Part shown: in pieces, positions 24,838-36,276 of the stretch | How the letters are laid out: every line of letters starts with the position of its first letter | How positions within the stretch are numbered: position 1 is the first letter of the stretch | Assembly (NCBI GenBank): GCA_030267565.1 | Contig: BRXU01000041.1 | Location: forward strand, 829,501 to 893,500 | Direction of reading: 5' to 3' | Length of the DNA: 64,000 bases | Source: Pleodorina starrii | Lineage: Eukaryota; Chlorophyta; Chlorophyceae; Chlamydomonadales; Volvocaceae | Made by a program: the position numbers and the translations under genes | Notes under the pieces: model-generated | The model's database searches: none | What the model saw: only the letters and a program-made list of their open reading frames with translations | Told to the model about the DNA's origin: nothing

Positions 24838-26539
24838 AGAACGCTTGCGCCGAGCCACATCGGAGGAGCGACATCGTGCCGACCGAAAGAGTGGCGGCAG
24901 CGGTGCTGCCAATGGCGCAAGAGCGGCGCTAATGGCGACGGCGACGGCGGCGTTTTGCGTCTGTGGGCGACGCGGGCAGAGGAGAGGTGTGTGGGAGGGA
25001 GGTGGGTCAGGTGGGAGTGCCCCTGCTGCGCAGAATGTACTCGATCCCAACTTGGCGGCTGGTTACGGTTACTATTACAGCGGGTTTACACATACTACAT
25101 ACTGTGCAGCAGCACATTGGCCGCCTACTCTAACGAGTAGAGCGTGGGGCGGAAGAGAGGGGGAGGGGTTACAGAAAGCGGAGCGAAGAAAGAGGAAGAA
25201 AGGGGCCTGATTGTGCGTGCGTGTATGTATTTATGTATGTGATTTGTTGCGACGCGCGCGGCGGCGGGCTGCTGCGCTTTGCACGGAAGGAGGGAGGAAA
25301 GTGGGGGAGGGAGGGGGCGGGCGCGGTGACTGGGAGGGGAACCGCCGCGGCTGCGAGTGGGGGGAAGAGTGGTTATTCCGTATTCCGCTTCTCTTGTCGA
25401 GGGGGCCCGGGGTTCCGGAGGTTTGAATTCGGGGGGATGGGATTCCGCCGGCCTTGAAAAGGATGACATGCGTGCATAGTGGCTGGCGCGGGCGTGGATC
25501 AGATCAGGTCAGCGAGCGAGCTGAGCCGCCCCTGGACGAACGAAGGGGCACACCGCCGGAAGTCTCTGGACGGGCGTTTGGGGTGGGGTGGGGCATAGCT
25601 TGAGGTTGGCCCTCATGAGAAAGTGAGGGAAAGAAGAACTCCGGAAACGTGTTACGGTATTCCTTTGTTGCCGAGAGGCGGGTTCGATTGCCGAGAGGCG
25701 GGTTCGTTGCTCCGTCATCTCTCGAGGTTTTATCGCTGGACACCCGACAGCACGCGGACGTCGTACTGTACGTGTGGTTGGTTAGTTGGTTGGTTAGTTG
25801 GGGGCGTGACAGGGACGAAATATGAAGATGTATCAGTTGCCTTTTGGTTGGTTGGGCATGGGGCTGTGGGGCTGGCGTGTTGGCGTGTTGGCGTTTGCCG
25901 GGGGACAGGCCGTCTCCTGGGCTCTGCGTTGTGTGTTGCGTTTTGATGCTGTGCTGCGCTTTGTCGCCAGCCTTCCCGACTACTCACGAAGCCGCGCACT
26001 AACGAAGCCGGCTGCGCATCTCCTCAACTTCCGCACTTGACTTCCGCACTTGACTTCACCTTCGCTCCGACTTGAACATACGGTACTTCTATATGTGTAT
26101 GTATGTATGTATGTATAGACATACAAACACATACATACATACACACCGACAAACATACCGGTACACAGACGTGGCGTGTGTATGTGTCTCTCTCTCCAAT
26201 ATCTCAGCTGGGTTTCCGTGCAACACCCGACCGCGCTGTCGGTGCCGTTTTCGTATTTCCGTATTTCCGTATATTGCATTAGTTGCAGTTGCCGTACTGT
26301 TGCCTCCTCGCCATGGTGCGGTACGCCGGCGGACGTGATGCGGATGTAGGGGTGTGGGGTGTGTGTGTGCTTACTCGGTTGCTGTTCTTGTCGTTGAGGG
26401 AGGGCGGATGGCAGGGAGGGCGAGAGGGAGGGAGGGAGGGCGGGAGGGAGGTGGAGGTTGGAGACTTGGGATTGGGTGCTCGCACCGCTGCATGTGAGCC
26501 CCATCCGAGAGGGGAGGAGAGGAGAGGGGTACCGCCCGT

Positions 26540-26730
26540 CGGTGCCTGCGCACCTGCGTGTGCGTGTGCGTGTGCGTGTGCGTGTGCGGGTGCGTGTGCA
26601 TGTGCGGGTGCGTGCATGTGCGGGTGCGTGCATGTGCGGGTGCGTTCATGTGCGGGTGCGTGCATGTGCGGGTGCGTGCATGTGCGTGTGCGTGCGTGTG
26701 CGTGCGTGTGCGTGCGTGTGCGGGTGTGCG
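26540..26730 (+). repeat. GTGTGC / GGGTGCGTGCAT minisatellite
   Basis: A mixed 6- and 12-base array in the intergenic region. It creates long His/Arg/Thr and Val/Cys/Arg frames on both strands that are not genes. Confidence 0.93.
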
Positions 26731-29478
26731 TGGGCTGTGGGCTCACACGTCACACCCGAGGAGGATGGCGCCTCTCGGTTAGGACAGGCGGAAAAGGGCG
26801 GTGGCTTGCTTGCGGCCCATACCGAGGTAGGGGCGGTGCCTGCAGGCTCCTCAGGTTTCGGAGCTCTCGCCACAAACACGCGTGCCTGTGTCTGTGTGTG
26901 TATGGCGATACGTTCACCGTCCCGTGGGTCTGCCAGTTCTGCATAGGCGCGAATGGCGTACCGGCATCGGGAGATGCCAATATGGGGATCTGGTCACCGC
27001 CGCAATCGACCAGGCGGTTGCGTTGCCGGGTTGCTTTTATGCGCTGCTTGGCCGCGGGGGCGTGCTGCTGCAGCAGGGGCCGGGGGCGATGAGGGTCACG
27101 CGCAAAGTGATTGTTTACACACCTGCTTTCGCTGATGGTGCTGCTTTCACTGCCAGTATGTGCTGCTGTTGACCGTTTACTGTTGTTACTATTGTTAAAG
27201 TTGCTGCTGCTGTTACTGCTGTTGCTGGTTGCTGTTCGCTATCTGGAAATTCGCGCGGGAAAACGCTCGCGGCGTCAGATCCGTTTGGCGCAATCTGACA
27301 GCCCCTTTTAGCCTTTACCAGCTGGATATTGTGGTGGTCGTACAGTACGACGCAGCAGTACCGTACCTTCTCGCAGCAGTACATGTACTATCTTGAAGGC
27401 CTTTCTTTCATTGGCTCGCGATGGCTCTCTGAAACGAGGAATGAATGGTTGCTGGGCACTGCGCGTGCTGGGTGTACGGCAGGGTTTTTTTAATGATGGA
27501 GAGGAGTGCGAGGTTTGCATGGTTGACGGAAACGTGCGGGGGAAAAACTCGTGCATGAGAAAGAGGTTTTTTTTTGGGGGGGGGGTTGGGGTCGGCGAAG
27601 GTTGAGACGGTATATATGGTGTGTGGAGTGTGTTTGGGGAAGGAAAGTGTGTGATGCATTAAGAATTGAATTACGATCGAGCGCGGAAGAGATGAGACAG
27701 TTGACGGTTTCGGTTGACGGTTGCTAAAGGACGTACGACAGTCGAGTTGTGAGAGCCTCGCTGGCGGGTGCTGCGTGCCCGGTTGTAGGCCGCGGTCGGT
27801 TGAGCGCCTTGCCTTACCAAAAAGCGGGCAGGCAGGGCGGCAGCGATATGTTGATGTTGTGTTACTGCTCTACTACCACGGTAAACCGCCGATAAGGGAC
27901 AGTGCCGCGCGCTTGGGGCCCCTTCCGGAGGAGCACGGTTGTTGTTGGGGGGGCACGGTTGTTGTTGGGGGGGCGTGTCGGTATCAAAAGCTGTCACCGG
28001 ACCCGAAACGGAAGCGGTCTCATGCCGCCTCCTGTATTGTTGTTGACCTGTGCGCTGCGCAGGGTTTGATGTGGTTGGTCGCTGCGGTTGGGCTCGGCCT
28101 TGTACGGCATGTGTGTATATGTGTATGTTTTGATACCTCGGACCTGTCGTATGCTGTCGTACCACCAAGGACGCCGCTCTGCTGAACGGGCCGCGGAGGC
28201 CGCATCTGGAGGGGATTCGGAGCAGACAGGAGGGGACAGCGCTCTGGCTTGTGGGGGGAGCGGCAGTTGTGGCGGGTTGGCTGCGGCGGGTTTCCCGTCG
28301 GCGAGTGAGTCGGGGGGGCTCCGAGGACGTCCTCTCCCTGGGGGCCCCCGCCCTCCCGGCGGCAGCGCCCGCGCCTGGTTTTGGTGGGGGGTCAGGACGG
28401 GAATGGACAGGGCAGCGATTCGGTTGGATAAGGCGAGGAAAGGAAGGTGAGGCTGTCCCTTTTTGCAGGCTGCCGCAACCGTATCCATCCGGGATGTAAA
28501 TATCTTGCAGCGCCGGCTCGCTTTGTCTGTCTCCGCGGGGAAGACAGAGGAGGCCCTGCTGCATGGCCGTGAGGACGCCTGGTCGCCTGCCCGGGCGCCG
28601 AAGTCCCCGCGACAGAGCCGCATGCGGCATGCAGGGATGTGTACACGGCTTGCGACCGACCGAATAATCGACCTCACCGCGCCACCGGAGGGTTCAGAGG
28701 TTGGCAGCCGGCAGCCGGCGTCCGAATCCCCAAAGGCCCAAGCGGCCCAAGTCCAACCCCAGGTTGAGTGCTCGGGGCCTTTGGTCACGGCCACGGCAAC
28801 GCATCGGGACGCAACGCAGTTCGTAACCCGGGCCGTGTCGCACTGTCCCTGAGGCCGCTGCTGCTGCTGCTGCTACTGTGGGGGCGGCGGCGGGGGCCGG
28901 AGTGCGCCCGGAGTAGATGTGGATGGCGCCGTGTGCGCAGGCCAACTACATTGCGTTGGCCGCAGCAGGCCGCAGCGTGTATAATTCATGATCGTAAGCC
29001 CGAAATAAGGATACGTCACGTGGTACGATGTGCAGGGCGCGTTTTTGACGACTCAGGGGCGCGACCCGTTGCGAGGGGTCGCTTTTGTCTTTGCACTGCA
29101 ACAGCCCCACCGTCACGTGAAACGAGATCATCGGCCCTGCGGCCCATCGATGTCGTCGCTGTGATACGGCCGCGGATGATCCCAAATATTGCTAACGATG
29201 CGTAGCTACGTTTCGGCTGTGGCTCAAGTCACGCCTTGTGGTTCCTAGCTTGTGACACCCCGTGCGTTGGAAGTTAAGCCAGGGCCATCATGACAACCTC
29301 ACAAAACCTTTCTACCAAATGACCTGCTATTTTCTGACGCACGCATGCTATAACGACGCACGCATTATGCGCGCGCGTCAGGATCTAAAACTGGATCCTG
29401 TTCGTCCCCAGTCGAGTCGCGGAAGTATGACGGCGTGGCCCTATCCACACCGAAAACTTCAATGACTCAACTAACGCT

Positions 29479-32400
29479 ATGACCTTGCATCCTGGGGCGA
29501 CACGGCTCGTGATCATCTGTCTCAACTGCCTAGCGTATTTCGCCGTAGTTGAAGCCTATGAGGCGAACTCCAATCGCGCAATAGCGGATGGCGTCAACAG
29601 ATTATTTGCAAACAAGCTTGAACTTTATCGCGGCTCCTTGCCGGAGCACTTGCAGCAAAATGCAACAGCGGACGCTATTGCTCAGCATCTGGGACCGACG
29701 CTGCGCTTTTCGCATTCAGAGACTTGGGACGTTGTCAAAAATCATGGATTTGTTGTTCCGGAGCTGGGGCACCTTTTCGAGGGCGAGGCGGCGATGCTGT
29801 TCGGCAACATCAGCTATGTCAGGCGGCACGCGCAGCACTTCACGTTTGAGACCACGCTGCGCTTCCTTCTGACGACGCTGAGGTCGTTCAACCCGAGGCG
29901 CCTGACGTCCTTACTGACCGCTTACCCAATCTGCCGTCGGGCCACCATGGCCCTGGTTCTGGAGCGCTTCCTCACCGCGGGCCCCTTCTCCGAACCGGAG
30001 GCGCGGCTCGTCGTGGAGATGTGCCAATACCTCTTCAAGCTGCATCATCGGGCCGCGCAGACGAAGCGCATCATCGAGTTCTTCCACGTCTCCAAGTCGG
30101 GGGGGACCAGCTTCTGCCAGCTGGGCAGGATGAACGGCTGCAAGACGCAGAGCTTTGATCACCGCCAGAACTGCCTCATCACCTACTTCAGGTCAGGATG
30201 GAGGGAGAGAGAAACAGCCGCCCCCGGGGGCCGGCCGTCACCGCACGAAACCGCCGACCCCGATGTTGTTACTCGCCCGCCCGCCAGCTGCAACATGTCG
30301 TACCCGCACCGGCGCCGGCGCGCCCTACCAGCAGCGCACCCGAGATGGCGAGCGCTCCTCTGAACCTCTGAACCTTCCAGAATACGTAACATGTTTACGT
30401 TACCTTGCACCACGCGCGGACTGAGGTTTCGAACGACGTTGCCGATTTGGGTCACGAACCGCAAGGGGAGAATCGACAAATGCACGATCGGTCCGTTCTC
30501 CGTTGGTCGGTCCATTACCGTACACCTCCACACCGCTGTCTGCAACAACTCGCCATCAGCTGCGTCAAGCTGCCGTCACCTGCTCCGGTCCTGACTCCTC
30601 CACTTCCCGGCCCCGACCTTCCCTGTTCCCGACCCCGACCTTCCCTGTTCCCGCCCGCTTTTCATTCTCTATCTCTTTTCAATGAGGCAGGGATGCGCCC
30701 CGGTGGACCAAAGCGGGGGCGCTGGGGAAGCTCAGCGAGAAGAAGGGCGACCCCTGGTGTGCGCGGTACGGCAGGCAGTACGGCATGCGGTGGCACTGCC
30801 GCGCCCGGCGGCAGCTGATGACGCGAATGAGGTACGGTGCTGTGTGATGAGGGTTGATGAGGACGAGGGACGAAAGAGACTGAGACTCAGGGGGTCACCG
30901 GTGTGTGTGTGTGTGTGTGTGTGTGTTTTGGGGGGCCGCACTTCCCTGACACTCTCCCCCGCCCCCTCGGCCCCCCGCCCCCCCCCCCGCAGGTTCAACT
31001 TTTACTCGAACGAGCTAGTTATGCACGACCACAACCGCTCCTGGGTGGGCGTTCATCCCTGTCGGGAGTTTCTGAATGTGGTCATATTCCGGGAGCCGCA
31101 GTCGCGCGTCGTGAGCCACATGCAGGTACGACATGCAGGTGTACGGCAGGGACGAGAGCGGGTTCGGAGGCCCACACTTGCTGCCATGAGTATTCCGGAT
31201 CTTGTCGTCTCGTCGCTCTCCTCTGGTAGGAAAAAGTCGGTTAAGTCGGTTAAGCCACGGTTCGTTACACTGATCCTGATCCTGATCCGGGCCTCACGAG
31301 GCTCTCCACGCCCGTGCGCACGCGATGTGGGGCCATCCCGCTCGCCCACCACATCACCCTCACCCCCGCAATCTAACCCTAAAGCCCCAACCCCGCCAAT
31401 CCCGCCAATCCCGCCAATCCCGCCCCGCCCCTCCCCGCCCCTCCGTCCCTTCGCTGCGGTACCGTATCTTCTTTTTACCCCTCCTCCAGAACATCCTGAA
31501 GGAGTACGTCGCCTTCTACAACGAATCCCTCTGGACCGCCTTCGACCCCAACTCCCCCGCCCAGTGGCGCTCGCTTGCCGTACCCGTCTTCGACAACTAC
31601 GTCGTACGGTCGCTCCTCGGCGGCCAGGCGTACAACATGCCGTACGGTGACGTCAACGCTACGCACCTGCTTGCCGCCAAGGTCGTGACGATGCAGTTTG
31701 AGGTGTTGCTGAGCCTGGCTCCGGAGACCAGCGAACTGACGCGGGACATCTTTGGCCTGGGGCTGGGCTGGGCCTTTGACCTGCGGCACATGCACGTAAG
31801 GCCCACGGAGCGCCGCGCCGTGTCGGACTTTGGGCCTGGTGTCATGGAGGCGGTGCGCGCCGCCGGCGCGCTGGACGAGCAGCTGTACGACTTTGCGCTC
31901 GTACTGCAGCTGTTGGACGCGCTGGCGTTCGGCGTCGCGCACGACGTGCCGGGACCCGACGGACGTGTCGTACAGCTCGCCGGCGGCGGCAGCGGCAGCG
32001 GCGGCGGCGCAAGGACGGCGGTGGCGGCGGTGTGGCTGAATAGCTCCGAGGCGAGGGGGCAGGCGGCGGAGGCGGCGGCGGCGGCGACGTTCCTGAACGG
32101 GTCGGCGGCAGCGGCGCCGGCGCGACGGCGCGGGCGGTGCGGGTACGTCGGCGCGCGGCGGAAGTCGAGCGGCCGCGCGGATGCGGATGCGGAAGCGGCA
32201 GCGGCGGAGGCGGCGGCGAAGACGGAGGCGGAGGCGGTGCTGCCGCCGGTGGCGCCGGCGCTGGCGCGCTTCGGTCTGGCGGACGCTGAGCTGCACTTTG
32301 CTCTGGATGGTATCGGAGCGGGAGTCATTGATGGCGGGCGCTGGTTCAAAGGGGAGTTTTACCGCAATGAGACGGCGGCGCTGGAGGCGGCGGCGGCGGC

Positions 32401-32626
32401 GGGCCGGGCCGTCGAGGCGGCGCTGGTGGAGGAGCTGACGGCGGCGGCGGCGGCGGCTGCCACGGCGGCGGCGGCGGCGGCGCCGTCGGATGAGCAGCTG
32501 GCGGCGGCGGCTGCGGCGGCGGATGCGCGCGCGGCCACGGCGCGGGACAAGGCGACCGCGACGGCGGCGGCCGCGGCGGCGGCGGTGCGGATGGGGCTGG
32601 CGTGGCAGCGGGAAGGGGCTGGGTAG
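29479..32626 (+). CDS. Sulfotransferase-like secretory protein, second paralogue
   Basis: Model: join(29479..30191, 30691..30831, 30993..31125, 31490..32626), phases consistent, 707 residues. The N-terminus MTLHPGATRLVIICLNCLAY is a signal sequence or signal anchor. The 5'-phosphosulfate-binding loop HVSKSGGTSFCQL lies at 203-215 and the 3'-phosphate motif FREPQSRVVSH at 317-327, so the expected reaction is transfer of sulfate from PAPS to a glycan or protein in the Golgi; the acceptor is not known. Shared landmarks with the minus-strand gene at 266-6251 include NGCKTQ, YSNE, DNY and NATHLLAAK. Intron positions agree at only one site (before the Arg-Trp pair), so the two are old paralogues, not a recent copy. 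The last third is Ala/Gly-rich with two NGS/NET-type sequons and ends in a poly-Ala helix-like tail. Family confident; the first ATG is supported by the signal sequence. Confidence 0.85.
31444..31482 (+). repeat. Dispersed intron repeat, family 1 (partial), next to a 3' splice site
   Basis: The right-hand half of the repeat (CTTCGCTGCGGTACCGTATC, TTCTTTTTACC) ends 8 bases before exon 4 of the plus-strand sulfotransferase at 31490. Confidence 0.8.
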
Positions 32627-32765
32627 GGGGCAATGGCAGGGACGGCGGCGGATATAAATATGGGGGGTGATGCGGCGTTGCGCGGGTGCTTTTTGGGTGC
32701 GTTGAAGGGCCTGCCGGGTGCGCGCGGCTGCCCGTGATTACCGTAACAAACGGGGTGGCAATCTG

Positions 32766-32808
32766 GTAAAAAGAAGATACCGCAGCGAAGGGACGGAGAC
32801 GGCGTCGG
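32766..32808 (-). repeat. Dispersed intron repeat, family 1
   Basis: A reverse-oriented copy (GTAAAAAGAAGATACCGCAG, CGAAGGGACGGAGACGGCG) just downstream of the sulfotransferase stop codon, so probably in its 3' untranslated region. Confidence 0.82.
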
Positions 32809-33713
32809 GGGTGGGTTGTGTCGGTTGGAGCAAGAGCGCAATCGAGAACGGGTGAGTGAGGTATCGACGGTGTATGAATGAACGATGTATGGGAAGGTGT
32901 GTGTTCGATGTATGTGTGAGGTTGGGCGCGGGCGGGGGCGGGGGGTCTGTAGCCTGGCCTGGCTGGACCCGACCGAAGACCCGACTTGGGCGGCGTGCTG
33001 CTGGTGGTGGTGGTGCTGCTGCTGGTGCTGCTGGTGGTGGTGGTGGTATACCGATGCCACACGTTGACGCTGCTGTGGTGGTGCACTGCACTGCACTGCG
33101 TGTCTGCATCACTGCCCCAGCGAGTGAGGGCTACACAGCTGGGATATACTCATATACATATACGCTCTCACCTCGCCTCACCTCACCTCGCCACACCTCA
33201 TCTTACGGGGGTGGAGGTAAGAGAGGATCGACCGGGGGGGGGGCCGCCGTTCTTCGCCTTCGCTGGGTGCAACATCGTGCCTCTTGCCGCAACGCATCGG
33301 GCCCATCTGGCAACGTTGCGAGCCGGGGACCGGGGGCCGGGGCGGTCCTCATGGGTGTTTTCCTTCATGGGGGGGGGGGGGGCTGTTCCTGCTTTTCCGC
33401 CCCTCCGCTGCCTTGCGCCCCACAGGCGTTGGTCCGGAGGGCCGTTGCGTTGTTGGGTTCGTCGGGTTCGTTGGGTTGTTGTTGTTGTTGCGTTGGGTTG
33501 CCAGTTGGCGGACGTTGGGATAGGCTGTGTGCGGAGGGAGGAAGGGGAGGGGAGGAAGGGGGCGGGCGTTCGGTATTCGGTGCGGAGCGTGCTTTGTGTT
33601 GGTCTCCGTGAAGTGCACAATAGCGTGAGCGTCTGTTTGGCTCCTAGACACGTGGCTCTCTTCGCATGGGGGCTGGTGCTGGCCCCATGGGGTGAGCGTC
33701 GGCGTTGGAGCTC

Positions 33714-33785
33714 CTGACTGACTGACTGACTGACTGACTGACCGACTGACTGACTGACCGACTGACTGGCTGGCTGGCTGACTGA
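33714..33785 (+). repeat. ACTG tetranucleotide microsatellite
   Basis: (ACTG)n with occasional CCGA and GGCT variants in an intergenic region. Confidence 0.95.
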
Positions 33786-36276
33786 CGCTCGGGAAATGGG
33801 GCTCAGGACAGCACCTCGGACTCGACTCGACCTGTGCTCGGACCTTTGCATGTGCGGCCCCCCCCTCCCTGTGGGCTGCAGTAGGAAGGGAGTGACAACA
33901 TGGACTGGGCTGTTGGGGACGAGCCCCGAGGGGCAACGTGGCGTCCTGAGGGCGCGGGTTGCGGCCCTGAGGGGGGAGGGGGATATGTGGGACGACTTCC
34001 GGGGGGAAGCGGAGAACATCCCAGCGGGTCGGCGTCGGGCGGGCGGTGGTGCGGTCGGGGCGTGGCACGTGTCTGGCGACCTCTTGAGCATCTCTCCCCC
34101 CGGGTTCCCTCGCCTCAGACCGGGTGTGGCTGTCCCTCCCTCCCATAAAGTAAACCGTGCGTCGGGACAAACGTGCGTCGGGGCCAGGCAGCCAGCAGCG
34201 TGCGGCGGTGCTCGGTTGTCAGCTGTAGGGCCCAGTTGGGTTTGGTCTGGGCTGCAGGGACATGGCCGCCGCCGCACTGGGTGACATGGCGGACACCCCC
34301 AGGTAGCCGGTTAGTTGGTCTGTTGGGAGCTGTACAGCTGTTGAGATGAGCTGCTGACGATGCAGAGCTGCGAGGTGTGGGCTGCAAACGGCGCTGTGCT
34401 GTGCTGTGCTGGGGTTTGGCTGGCTTTGGACTGACAGGCTTTGGAGCTTTGGACTGAGCCACTGGAGCTGAATGGGAGCTGTTGCTGGTCAAACCAGCAT
34501 CCGCCCTCAAGGGTACACACACGTACCGCACATGAGGGCGGGTGCACATGCAACAAAGACGTCGAGGCGAGTCGAGCCAAGGTCGGAACGTCGCTAAAAT
34601 GGCAATCAGGTGTACGGTAATCGCGGGTTTTCCACGTGCGAGACACATGTATGATTCGTGTTTACAGCCGATGGGCCCTTGAAAGAACTCCTCACCGCTG
34701 CATCAGGCAGCACCTGGCTCTTTGCCGCACCTGCGGGGACATGCAGGGTTTGCCCGGCGTCCCACCCGCTCTGCCCCGCGTCCAGATGCACGCACGAGCA
34801 GTGATGCACATCCCCGGCGCGCTCGAGAAAGAATCACAGGACCGCTCGCGCTCGCTCTCACCAACGGCAACGGCCCCACCGACCAAAGCCCATAAGTCGA
34901 TTAGCCAGAGCCTTTTCGGAGACCCGGCACACGCCAAGGGAATGTGCCGAAGCCACGACCCCACGTGCCTGCCTAGCTTCTACCACTCCGGGCTCTGGAG
35001 CTCTACACCCTTCTATACCTATTTATCAAGTTCGGTTTTCTGAACTCTTCTACACACGCAGCGCGCAACACTGGCTGGCACCAGCAACGAAGCGGAACGA
35101 AGAAGCGGTGGGGTGACGGACACGGATGCGCCTTCCGCCCAAACGAAAGGGGTGCGGCTTGCCGCAAGTCTGCGTCGTCAAGTGACAACGTAAACATGCG
35201 CCCGCCCAAACGCCCAGCCACCCGCCCAAACGCGCGCTCACGCGCGCATGCAAAGTCCGAGAGTTCTGTCTAGAGGGCCCAGCAAGAGAGACCCCACGCG
35301 GCCCCGAGCTGGGGGCGGAGCGAGCCCCGAAGAACGTCCGACTGCATCTCTGCACTGCCCCACCACCCACCCACCCATCCGCCAGCGGACATGATGCGCC
35401 CAATGAGCCCTTTGCACCGATATCTCCAACCCTAACGCGCCGTAGTAGATGAATCGAACAACTCGCAGGGAGAGGCTGCCTCAACTCCCCCGCATGAACT
35501 GTGGCATCAAACGGCGGCCCCTTGTGTTGTGGCCAGCGCCTTTTAAATACCATACCTGGTCGCCAGCGGGCCACCACCTCTCCAACCCCACGCACCCCCC
35601 GCTGCTCCGCTGTTGCCGCCGCGCCCAAACCCACTCGACTAAACCCTTGCTACACCAAACCTCCTCCCGACTCCCTTCACCCGACACCCATTTGCGCACC
35701 ACCTCCCATTCGCAAGCTCCGCAGCTGGCAGATGCGATCTGAAGCAAGTGCGTGCGCAGGGGAACTATGTATGAGGCCGGTGGTCCGAAGCGGCCCTGCC
35801 CTGCCCTGCCATGCTAGCCTCTCTCACCGCCGTGCGCCGTGGCGCACCGACAGTCCACTCAACCGTCTTCCCGCAGAGCCCAAAACCAACCAACCCAAAC
35901 CAATCCTCTTCCCTCCTCCTCATCGCGCTGCCGACACCCCTAACGCCGTCTCGGTCCCTTCGCCGCGGTACCCTTTTTCGTCTCTCTCAACCTCTCGCTC
36001 CACGCGTACGTCCATATGGGTGGGAGCGCCCAGGAGGGACCGGCGCTACGCGTCTGGCAACACACACCCAGACGTAACGCCAGCGCGACGTCCCCGGCAG
36101 TGACGACCCGACCACCCGGGGAGGGAGGGAGGGAGAGGAGGGGGCCGCTACACGCCAGATGCCGCCGCCGCTGCTGCTGCCAACAACAACGGTGGCGACG
36201 ACGGCCGCATGACGACGGCGGCGGCGCAGCGCAACGTAACGCACCGACGGGGCTGTCGATGCGGCCGTCGCCGCAC

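Larger units (their letters stand above)
24697..29478. other. Intergenic region, no supported gene
   Basis: This 4.8-kb stretch includes the 3' untranslated region of the channel gene and the promoter of the next gene. It contains several simple repeats (annotated separately). Open frames exist on both strands (for example 26882-27172 plus, 28463-28852 plus, 27671-28630 minus), but none has a recognisable domain, consistent third-position bias or matching splice sites, so I call no gene. A TGTAA motif, the usual algal polyadenylation signal, occurs at about 28495, which is too far from the channel stop to assign. Confidence 0.5.
32627..36276. other. Intergenic region, no supported gene
   Basis: This 3.6-kb region lies between the convergent 3' ends of the sulfotransferase (plus) and the repeat protein (minus). 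It holds one copy of the dispersed intron-type repeat at 32766-32808 and another at 35940-35985, an ACTG tetranucleotide tract at 33716-33784 and purine- or pyrimidine-rich stretches. Overlapping open frames on both strands between 33200 and 35050 have no domain, no convincing codon bias and no shared splice signals. I see no gene. Confidence 0.5.

Noticed and set aside
24019..25050. 343-codon minus-strand frame with an Asn/Asp repeat
   Set aside because: It is the complement of a GTTGTCATC microsatellite and of channel exon 18.
25669..25706. GGTTCGATTGCC resembling a tRNA T-arm
   Set aside because: It is a 19-base tandem repeat; no cloverleaf can be drawn.
27671..28630. 319-codon minus-strand frame
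   Set aside because: No domain, irregular codon bias, and competing frames on the other strand of equal quality.
29262..29283. GGAAGTTAAGC resembling the 5S rRNA core
   Set aside because: Only eleven bases match; the rest of the 5S sequence and fold is absent.
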